In this document: positions 1 to 5,866 of the stretch, piece after piece
How positions within the stretch are numbered: position 1 is the stretch's first letter
Layout: each line of letters opens with the position of its first letter
Assembly: GCA_011525445.1 (NCBI GenBank)
Contig: WTGE01000021.1
Coordinates: forward strand, 1 to 7,062
From: Synechococcus sp. CO36386bin_37
Lineage (GTDB): Bacteria > Cyanobacteriota > Cyanobacteriia > PCC-6307 > Cyanobiaceae
Reading direction: 5' to 3'
Length of the DNA stretch: 7,062 nucleotides
Program-made: the position numbers and the translations under genes
Notes under the pieces: model-generated
What the model saw: only the letters and a program-made list of their open reading frames with translations
Told to the model about the DNA's origin: nothing
Databases searched by the model: none

Positions 1-1149
1 GCCACCGGCCGCATCGAACAGATGGACCGGTGCTTCACGGAACGTGAGTACCACTTCGCTGAGACGCTTGGCTAAGCGTTTGCCAGTTCGCACATAAAAG
101 GGAACGCCTTGCCATCGCCAATTGTCGATAAACAATTTCATGGCGACATAGGTTTCCGTTGTGCTTTGGGGGTCGACACCCGGTTCTTGGCGGTAACCGC
201 TTAAAGGAGCTCCATCACTCCCTCCAGGTCCGTACTGACCACGAATGCAGCAATTCCAAGGCTCCAGTTCATCGGCGAGATGCGCTGCCTGCAGAACCTT
301 GGCTTTTTCACTGCGGATGGCCTCTGGATCAAATCGTCCAGGCGTTTCCATCGCTGTGATCGCCAACATTTGGGTGAGGTGATTTTGAACCATGTCTCGC
401 AGTGCGCCGGAGGTTTCGTAGTAACCGGCTCTTTCCTCAACCCCCACGGTTTCGGATGCAGTGATCTGAACACTTGAGATGTAGTTGCGATTCCAGATTG
501 GTTCGAAGATGGTGTTGGCAAAACGCAGCACCATGATGTTTTGAACTGTTTCCTTCCCGAGGTAGTGGTCGATGCGGAAGATTTGGTTTTCTTGCCCGCA
601 CGATTGAACCACTCGGTTCAATGATTGGGCGCTGCCGTAATCGCGTCCAAATGGTTTTTCAATGACGACACGGCTGCGTTGAGGATCCTTGAGCAGGCCT
701 GCGTCGGCAAGGGCTCGGCAGCCGCTTGCGTAAAACTTGGGTGATACAGAGAGGTAGAAGGTTCGGTTGCTTCTTGTGGCTCGTAATCGATCGATCTCCT
801 GGAGTCGATCACCGAGCTTCACGACGTCTTCCGGTTTCTGCAGGTCGACCGGTTCATAAAACATCCCTGCGGCGAACTGGCTCCAAGCTTCTGGATGGTC
901 GCGAACCTTATCCCCCATCGCAGCAGCCATTTTGCTGCGGAATTCTTCATCACTCCAAGGTCTTCTGGCGCAGCCCAGGAGAGCAAATTCGGTTGGAAGC
1001 CGTCGTTGCTGAAACAGTTCGAATAACGCTGGAACCAACTTTCGATGAGTCAGGTCGCCACTTGCTCCGAAAATCACCAGGCACTGAGGAGCGATGACTC
1101 GCTCCTGTCTCAGGCCAACCCTCAACGGGTTCGTGATCGTTTCGGTCAT
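1..1149 (-). CDS. zwf: Glucose-6-phosphate 1-dehydrogenase, N-terminal 383 codons (truncated by window edge)
   Basis: This enzyme oxidises glucose-6-phosphate to 6-phosphogluconolactone with NADP+. It is the entry step of the oxidative pentose phosphate pathway and the main night-time NADPH source in cyanobacteria. My hand translation is open for 383 codons from ATG at 1149 to base 1. It shows the dinucleotide-binding GASGDL (residues 28-33), EKPFG (164-168), the family signature RIDHYLGKE (192-200, with the Asp194-His195 pair) and RDMVQNH (251-257), whose His257 corresponds to the catalytic base His240 of the Leuconostoc enzyme. The family is about 500 residues long, so roughly the last quarter lies outside the window. 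A TAA lies in frame just upstream, so no earlier start is possible, and GAGG sits about 10 nt before the ATG. petH lies upstream on the same strand, but a terminator separates them, so zwf probably has its own promoter. opcA often follows zwf in cyanobacteria but cannot be seen here. Confidence 0.97.
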   Translation of the reverse strand, partial: MTETITNPLRVGLRQERVIAPQCLVIFGASGDLTHRKLVPALFELFQQRRLPTEFALLGCARRPWSDEEFRSKMAAAMGDKVRDHPEAWSQFAAGMFYEPVDLQKPEDVVKLGDRLQEIDRLRATRSNRTFYLSVSPKFYASGCRALADAGLLKDPQRSRVVIEKPFGRDYGSAQSLNRVVQSCGQENQIFRIDHYLGKETVQNIMVLRFANTIFEPIWNRNYISSVQITASETVGVEERAGYYETSGALRDMVQNHLTQMLAITAMETPGRFDPEAIRSEKAKVLQAAHLADELEPWNCCIRGQYGPGGSDGAPLSGYRQEPGVDPQSTTETYVAMKLFIDNWRWQGVPFYVRTGKRLAKRLSEVVLTFREAPVHLFDAAGG

Positions 1150-1158
1150 AGATCCAGC

Positions 1159-1173
1159 ACCTCTTAGGGAGGT
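1159..1173 (-). promoter_or_regulatory. zwf ribosome-binding site inside a small hairpin
   Basis: Read on the minus strand, the zwf leader contains ACCTC-CCTAA-GAGGT, a perfect 5-bp stem with a 5-nt loop. The 3' arm GAGGT is the only Shine-Dalgarno-like sequence ahead of the zwf ATG at 1149. The base pairing is seen directly; that it lowers or regulates zwf translation is inference. Five base pairs can arise by chance. Confidence 0.4.
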
Positions 1174-1262
1174 TTAACCAGGATTTTTCAATCGGACAGC
1201 GCAATTGATCGACCTAGCCCTCTTTTGTGGCTGTCTCCTGAAAAAAAACGGGATTCATCATG

Positions 1263-1285
1263 AAAAAAGCCCGACAAAGCGGGCT
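1263..1285 (-). terminator. Rho-independent terminator of petH
   Basis: On the minus strand this is AGCCCG-CTTTGT-CGGGCT followed by a run of T (plus-strand A at 1263-1268): a perfect 6-bp GC-rich stem, a 6-nt loop and a U-tract. It begins 35 nt after the petH stop codon and lies before zwf. It is the only textbook intrinsic terminator in the window and implies that petH and zwf are mostly separate transcripts. Confidence 0.88.
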
Positions 1286-1320
1286 GATTTGCTGTGAAAC
1301 TAAAGAATTGCAATGCAGAT

Positions 1321-2475
<1,155 letters not shown>

Positions 2476-2497
2476 TTAACGTCCTATCAACGGCGCG

Positions 2498-2503
2498 ACT
2501 ATA
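2498..2503 (-). promoter_or_regulatory. Possible -10 element of petH
   Basis: On the minus strand TATAGT matches the sigma-70 -10 consensus at five of six positions. It would start a transcript near 2491, leaving a leader of about 18 nt that still includes the AGGA ribosome-binding site at 2485-2482. No good -35 box is seen 16-18 bp further upstream, so the call is weak. Confidence 0.3.
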
Positions 2504-2547
2504 AGCGTCACCACTGACTTATTGATCGGATTGAGCTGAATCGGCTT

Positions 2548-2587
2548 TTCTTCCTTAGAGTCAGCAACGTTGGCCTTAAAGGAAGAA
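2548..2587 (+). repeat. 9-bp perfect inverted repeat in the petH/SRPBCC divergent spacer
   Basis: The arms TTCTTCCTT (2548-2556) and AAGGAAGAA (2579-2587) are exact reverse complements separated by 22 nt. A T-G wobble can extend the stem by one pair. The loop contains the 8-bp palindrome CAACGTTG (2565-2572). No T-run follows on the plus side, so it is not an intrinsic terminator. It lies about 60 nt ahead of the ribosome-binding site of the SRPBCC gene and about 75 bp behind the petH start. It could be a leader hairpin or an operator; which one is not shown. Confidence 0.45.
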
Positions 2588-2646
2588 GCGGATCGGTTTG
2601 GCAACTTTCAGTGGTCTGACACAACTGAAGCGAGGAAGGCAGATTC

Positions 2647-2655
2647 AGGAAGGGG
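2647..2655 (+). promoter_or_regulatory. Shine-Dalgarno sequence that fixes the SRPBCC gene start
   Basis: AGGAAGGGG lies immediately before ATG at 2658. The same frame is open upstream to a TTG at 2598, but that codon has no comparable ribosome-binding site and the extra 20 residues look non-conserved. The ATG at 2658 is therefore preferred. Confidence 0.7.
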
Positions 2656-2657
2656 CG

Positions 2658-3164
2658 ATGGCATCGCACCACCATCCGATTGAGCAAACCGTTGAAAGGA
2701 TGCCAGATGGGGTTCGCCGCCTTGCTGCTCAGCTGTTAACCCCGATTTCTGCTTCAAGAATTTGGTCTGTCTTAACGGATTATGACCAGCTCAGTGTCTT
2801 CATCCCGAATCTTGCCAGCAGTCGTTTGTTGTCTCGGAATGGCAATAAGGTGAATTTGCAACAGGAGGGATGTCAGCAATTTCTGGGAATGAAATTTTCA
2901 GCTTCCGTTGAATTGGAGCTTGAAGAATTTTGTGCTGATGACACCTTGAGGTTCAGAATGATGAAGGGAGATTTCAGGCGCTTTGAAGGGATGTGGCGTC
3001 TTCGAACCATGCCTGAGGGCACGGCCCTCTTCTACGAACTCACTGTTCAAGGTTGTTTGGGCATGCCCATTGGACTGATTGAGCAACGTCTACGTGAGGA
3101 TCTCACCACCAATCTCAAAGCTGTGGAAGCGGAGGCCCGGCGCCGGGCAACCTTGGATTCATGA
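2658..3164 (+). CDS. SRPBCC (START/Bet v1-fold) family protein, polyketide cyclase/dehydrase-like
   Basis: This is a 168-residue soluble protein with no signal peptide or membrane segment. The family forms a helix-grip cavity that binds hydrophobic ligands; the ligand of this member is not known to me. The fold shows in the helix plus first-strand segment IWSVLTDYDQLSVFIPNL (residues 35-52), the GDFRRFEGMWRL strands (104-115), the ELTVQG strand (127-132) and a long C-terminal amphipathic helix, IEQRLREDLTTNLKAVEAEA (141-160), that would close the cavity. Relatives in cyanobacteria and plastids are usually annotated as cyclase/dehydrase or coenzyme Q-binding Coq10-like proteins. Catalysis cannot be inferred from sequence. 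The start was chosen from the strong Shine-Dalgarno; a TTG at 2598 would add 20 residues. The gene is divergent from petH and converges on tRNA-Glu. Confidence 0.85.
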   Translation: MASHHHPIEQTVERMPDGVRRLAAQLLTPISASRIWSVLTDYDQLSVFIPNLASSRLLSRNGNKVNLQQEGCQQFLGMKFSASVELELEEFCADDTLRFRMMKGDFRRFEGMWRLRTMPEGTALFYELTVQGCLGMPIGLIEQRLREDLTTNLKAVEAEARRRATLDS

Positions 3165-3230
3165 ACCGAAACTATTCATTCAAGTCAAACAACAAAATAA
3201 TATCTTCCTGTCTTAAGACCAATTGTTCAT

Positions 3231-3244
3231 CCTGAAACTTCAGG
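3231..3244 (+). terminator. Weak hairpin after the SRPBCC gene, possible bidirectional terminator
   Basis: CCTGAAACTTCAGG can fold as a 5-bp stem with a 4-nt loop. It is followed on the plus strand by a pyrimidine-rich stretch (TTCAAATTTCCTTTTC), not a clean U-run. It lies 67 nt after the SRPBCC stop and 54 nt past the tRNA-Glu 3' end, between convergent genes, where a terminator is expected. A separate 10-bp palindrome, GTCTTAAGAC, lies at 3210-3219. Both are short. Confidence 0.3.
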
Positions 3245-3297
3245 TTCAAATTTCCTTTTCAAATCCCTTTCGGAATCTCAGTTTCAAATTGAATTCA

Positions 3298-3370
3298 TAC
3301 CCCCAAGGGGATTCGAACCCCTGTCGCCTCCGTGAAAGGGAGGTGTCCTAGGCCTCTAGACGATGGGGGC
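3298..3370 (-). tRNA. tRNA-Glu (anticodon UUC)
   Basis: The minus strand folds as a complete 73-nt cloverleaf. The acceptor 5' strand is GCCCCCA and pairs with TGGGGGT, closing with a G1-U72 wobble and A73. The anticodon arm is CCTCC-CTTTCAC-GGAGG with anticodon TTC at positions 34-36. The T arm is AGGGG-TTCGAAT-CCCCT. CCA is not encoded (TGA follows), as is usual in cyanobacteria. Besides translation, glutamyl-tRNA-Glu is the substrate of glutamyl-tRNA reductase, the first step toward haem, chlorophyll and bilins. It lies 42 bp behind the sasA stop on the same strand. Confidence 0.97.
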
Positions 3371-3376
3371 GAGGCC

Positions 3377-3403
3377 GTGATCTCGGTCTGTAATCCCGAT
3401 CAC
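3377..3403 (-). other. Stem-loop between sasA and tRNA-Glu
   Basis: The 42-bp spacer contains the arms GTGATC and GATCAC. They form a 6-bp stem, or a 5-bp stem plus an inner CGG/CCG stem with a 2-nt bulge. No U-tract follows, and the tRNA begins 6 nt later. It may be a processing or pausing hairpin on a sasA-tRNA transcript, or chance. Confidence 0.35.
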
Positions 3404-3412
3404 CAAACGAAG

Positions 3413-4579
3413 TTAGGGGTCAGCCTGACCCTCCGTCAAGGCGACGTTTTCCTTCTCTTGTCCCTGCCCCTGCCAAACGGGTACGTTGAATGCGAAGCAG
3501 GCACCCTTATCGGGTTCAGAGATCACCCAGATCCTGCCTCCGTGCACCTCAACAATTCGTCTGCATACCGACAATCCAACTCCGAAGCCTGAGGCTCCGG
3601 CTGAGGTTTGAGGGAGCCTTACCCTGTCAAGGAAAATGCGTTGTTGCTCCTCTTCGGGAATGCCTGGACCGCTGTCAGTAATGCTGACCTGAACCCATTG
3701 ACTGGTCCGATGAAGCATGGAGAGAGAGATCAGACCTCCATTGGGGGTGTACTTCAGCGCGTTTTCGAGCAAATTGAGAAGAACTTGGCGCATCCTGCGC
3801 TGATCAGCAAAGACTTTCGGAAGATCTGCGGGAATATCTGTATGAATGGTCACATCCCTCCCCAGCCAGAGTTTCTCAAGCTCGAGAATCGCCTCGGCTG
3901 CGACGCTGGTGAGATCGAGGCGTTGCGGGTTAAATAGGGCTTCCCAACGGGTGCTTCCCACCTCCAGAAGATCTTTAGAAAGCAAGGCGATTTCCTCGAG
4001 GCGTCTTTTGAGGACGTCCCTAAACCGATGGATATCAATTTGTCCGAGTTGCTGACTCTGAACTGCAAGGGTTGCTGCTGTCAGCGGTGTTCGCAGCTCA
4101 TGAGCCACCATCCGCAGCAATCGCTCCTGGGCCTCCAAACGATCAATCAATGTCTCGTTTTCCTGACGCAGCACCAGCAATTGATCTTCGAGCTGAAGCT
4201 CCCGTTGAGTGCGGCTGCCATCAAGTTCAGTCGGTTTGAGACTTAATCCCAGGCCACTCACCACTTCATCCTGTTGCCAGCGAGGCAACCAACCCAGAAG
4301 TTGTTGAAAAATGCTGCTGCCAGCAAAAACCTGTTTCGGTTGCGGCTGCAACTTGACCAATGAAGGGGTGACAACTAACCGGTGAAGTTCCAACAATTCC
4401 GGTTGTTGGGTGGGATCTGAGATTTGCAGACTTACATCGAATCCGCAATCTTCGTTTTTGAGAAATTCCACCAACTGGCGAATGTCGTGGCTGGACAGGT
4501 GGTGGCGTCCAGCCACGAGGAGCAAATTCAGTTGTTGGCGCGGATTGCGATCAATCCCTTCCACCCAGGGAGCACGCAA
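3413..4579 (-). CDS. sasA: Circadian clock two-component sensor histidine kinase SasA
   Basis: SasA binds KaiC through its KaiB-like domain, autophosphorylates, and passes phosphate to the response regulator RpaA, giving the output arm of the clock. The 388-residue soluble protein has a thioredoxin-like KaiB domain at 17-105 ([25 protein letters not shown] at 72-77) and a coiled-coil linker at about 124-157. The dimerisation/H-box [10 protein letters not shown] (157-166) carries the phospho-acceptor His160. The HATPase domain has N-box LLENALKY (270-277, Asn273), G1 DSGPGIP (302-308) and G2 GFGVGL (331-336). There is no transmembrane segment. The longest frame starts at TTG 4579, because a TAA lies in frame at 4591-4589. 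A GTG at 4564 is an alternative, and neither has a strong ribosome-binding site, although AAGG lies 12 nt before the TTG. The C-terminal 20 residues after WQGQGQ are a polar tail. tRNA-Glu follows 42 bp downstream. Confidence 0.95.
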   Translation of the reverse strand: MRAPWVEGIDRNPRQQLNLLLVAGRHHLSSHDIRQLVEFLKNEDCGFDVSLQISDPTQQPELLELHRLVVTPSLVKLQPQPKQVFAGSSIFQQLLGWLPRWQQDEVVSGLGLSLKPTELDGSRTQRELQLEDQLLVLRQENETLIDRLEAQERLLRMVAHELRTPLTAATLAVQSQQLGQIDIHRFRDVLKRRLEEIALLSKDLLEVGSTRWEALFNPQRLDLTSVAAEAILELEKLWLGRDVTIHTDIPADLPKVFADQRRMRQVLLNLLENALKYTPNGGLISLSMLHRTSQWVQVSITDSGPGIPEEEQQRIFLDRVRLPQTSAGASGFGVGLSVCRRIVEVHGGRIWVISEPDKGACFAFNVPVWQGQGQEKENVALTEGQADP

Positions 4580-4666
4580 TGTTGAGGCTTACCTTATGGG
4601 TTTTTGCCCTGATGCGCAGATCCGCTATGAAGAAGAGGAACACTCTGTTGTCACCCCGGAGACGGC

Positions 4667-5239
4667 ATGCCTCTTCTGCCGCTTGAACAACGAGGCTCAA
4701 ACCCGCCAAACGGAGAGGCTCCAGTTTCAGAGCGATTTCATCTTGATGGCAACCTCAGGCGCTGGTTTGCCCGCAACCTCGGTCTTTGGCGGTCAAGGCG
4801 TCAGTACTTATTCGGTGATGAAGAAGTTTTTTTCCTGGACATGATGATCCGGGTTGAGATTTTTGCGGAATTTCAGGTGGGAGAGCCTCGTTACCGATTC
4901 AGCTGGTGGCCAGAATGCGACACCGATTTTTTCGAGAAAAAACCAAGCTATGAGCGATCGGGTGTGATGGAAGCAACGTTGTTAGGACATCAACTGAAAC
5001 GCAATCGTGCGTATCTGGAGCCCACGCCTCATCGCACTCGAATTCGCCAGGTTGATGAGCATGAAATGGTCTTTGAGTCACATTATGGAGATTGGGATGT
5101 TCAGGAGTACACCCGCTTAATTGACCAGGATCGTTACAGATCGCGAGCCATTTACAGCTGGCAAAACAACAAACTTGAGATCGTCGAACATCACCATGAG
5201 ACGCGGATGGAGGATGCTTCAGCTCCGATTTCCCTGTAA
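4667..5239 (+). CDS. Divergent CpcS/CpeS-like (lipocalin-fold) protein, possible phycobiliprotein lyase
   Basis: This is a 190-residue soluble protein, slightly basic and rich in aromatic residues. After a 28-residue variable N-terminus, the order of motifs recalls the CpcS/CpeS bilin lyases: WRSRRQYLF (41-49, compare the WRS segment near the N-terminus of CpcS), RYRFSWWPE (75-83), the RNRAYLEP strand (112-119, compare RDRGYxEP), FESHYGDWDVQEYTRLID (136-153) and RYRSR (156-160, compare the RCRSS strand). CpcS/CpeS proteins attach phycocyanobilin or phycoerythrobilin to phycobiliprotein cysteines, but the similarity here is remote, so enzyme activity is not claimed. It may be a scaffold or chaperone relative. 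The start ATG has GGAG five bases upstream, and a TGA at 4628 blocks any much longer N-terminus. It is transcribed divergently from sasA across 87 bp and is followed 65 bp later by an exported-protein gene. Confidence 0.7.
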   Translation: MPLLPLEQRGSNPPNGEAPVSERFHLDGNLRRWFARNLGLWRSRRQYLFGDEEVFFLDMMIRVEIFAEFQVGEPRYRFSWWPECDTDFFEKKPSYERSGVMEATLLGHQLKRNRAYLEPTPHRTRIRQVDEHEMVFESHYGDWDVQEYTRLIDQDRYRSRAIYSWQNNKLEIVEHHHETRMEDASAPISL

Positions 5240-5251
5240 GGAACTTCCATC

Positions 5252-5266
5252 GACCTCATTGGGGTC
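5252..5266 (+). other. Small stem-loop after the CpcS-like gene
   Basis: GACCTC-ATT-GGGGTC can form six pairs, including one G-U wobble, around a 3-nt loop. It starts 12 nt after the stop codon at 5239 and is followed by AAATTTGG, not a U-run. It could attenuate transcription between the CpcS-like gene and the next gene. The evidence is slight. Confidence 0.22.
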
Positions 5267-5304
5267 AAATTTGGACATTCATTCACTAGCCCTAAGTGGT
5301 GAAG

Positions 5305-5766
5305 ATGCGGCAGCATGGCGTCGTATTCCGGTTTGAACCATTGCGTCCCTTCCACCGACTCCGTTCTGCTCTGTCGGCACGATTGCTTCTTCTCCCGTTC
5401 TGCTTCGTAGCTCCTGCTGCAATGGCTCAAACGTCCGGTAGTGCATCAGCGTCTCCAGCCAGCGATAAAGATGTTTTTCTGTATCGCGGCATGGGGTCCT
5501 CCTATGTCTGCAATGCCCGAACAGCTGGTGTTGAGTTTCCAAAAGCCGTTGGCATTGCCGCTGCAACCTACGTTCAGCTTCTGAATGGTCGTCATGGTGG
5601 CAGGGTTGCTTCAACTGGGACCAAGAAGTTGACCAATGAGCAACTCTTCGCTGGTGCCGAATTTCAAATCATCACCGGCGCGCTTCAGTTCTGTCCAGAC
5701 AAAGTGCCTGCGGATGTGAAAACCAAGGTGGAAGAAGCCTTGAAAAAACAAAAGGCATCTCAGTAG
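5305..5766 (+). CDS. Small exported protein of unknown function with two mature cysteines
   Basis: I do not recognise the function. The 153-residue product has a long Arg/His-rich n-region (residues 1-26, including RPFHRLRSALSARL), a hydrophobic core LLLLPFCFVAPA, and a likely signal-peptidase site AMA|QT after residue 41. The mature part of about 112 residues starts with a Ser/Ala-rich linker, then DVFLYRGMGSSYVCNARTAG (residues 56-75), two likely helices with AVGIAAATYVQLLNG (81-95), LTNEQLFAGAEFQIITGALQFCPDKVP (109-135) and a charged Lys-rich C-terminal helix. Cys69 and Cys130 are the only mature cysteines and could form a disulfide in the periplasm or thylakoid lumen. A TAA precedes the in-frame GTGs at 5296 and 5299, so the start is GTG 5296/5299 or ATG 5305; I chose the ATG. 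None has a convincing ribosome-binding site. An internal TTG at 5341 would give a more normal signal-peptide length. Confidence 0.78.
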   Translation: MRQHGVVFRFEPLRPFHRLRSALSARLLLLPFCFVAPAAMAQTSGSASASPASDKDVFLYRGMGSSYVCNARTAGVEFPKAVGIAAATYVQLLNGRHGGRVASTGTKKLTNEQLFAGAEFQIITGALQFCPDKVPADVKTKVEEALKKQKASQ

Positions 5767-5789
5767 CTCAAGGGGCATGGTTTGACATT

Positions 5790-5819
5790 GGAAAGACTGG
5801 CCTATGGCTTTGTCTTTCC
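5790..5819 (+). other. 8-bp perfect stem-loop between the exported-protein gene and pepN
   Basis: GGAAAGAC (5790-5797) and GTCTTTCC (5812-5819) are exact complements around a 14-nt loop. The loop itself can form a 3-bp GCC-TAT-GGC mini-stem (5800-5808). The element begins 24 nt after the stop codon of the upstream gene and ends 47 nt before the pepN ATG. No U-tract follows, so a classical terminator is unlikely. It may stabilise the 3' end of the upstream mRNA, act as an atypical terminator, or be part of the pepN leader. Confidence 0.45.
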
Positions 5820-5830
5820 CCGCTTGAAAT

Positions 5831-5850
5831 GTTGACCCGCCAAGATCAAC
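5831..5850. promoter_or_regulatory. Dyad GTTGA-N10-TCAAC upstream of pepN
   Basis: The two 5-bp half-sites are perfectly symmetrical and centred about 26 bp before the pepN ATG. The left arm overlaps TTGACC, a -35-like hexamer, but no good -10 follows before the ATG. It could be a protein-binding site or chance. Confidence 0.2.
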
Positions 5851-5866
5851 GTAGACACTTCTTGTC

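Noticed and set aside
1240..1262. Second A-rich tract (A8) near the petH terminator as another terminator
   Set aside because: On the minus strand the T-run is not preceded by its own stem; only the 1268-1285 dyad forms a proper hairpin.
2598..2657. N-terminal extension of the SRPBCC protein from TTG 2598
   Set aside because: There is no ribosome-binding site at the TTG, whereas a strong AGGAAGGGG sits ahead of ATG 2658.
3298..3370. tRNA-Glu as an attachment site for a genomic island
   Set aside because: No integrase, no duplicated tRNA 3' end and no foreign-looking genes are present on either side; the neighbours are core genes.
4627..4686. Tiny frame beginning MKKRNTLLSPRRRH ahead of the CpcS-like gene
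   Set aside because: It has only 19 codons, no ribosome-binding site, and overlaps the better-supported start at 4667.
4596..4844. Alternative plus-strand frame starting at ATG 4596 across the start of the CpcS-like gene
   Set aside because: It overlaps the lyase-like frame, ends abruptly, has no family resemblance, and the downstream motifs are all in the other frame. I considered a frameshifted N-terminus but saw no homology to support it.
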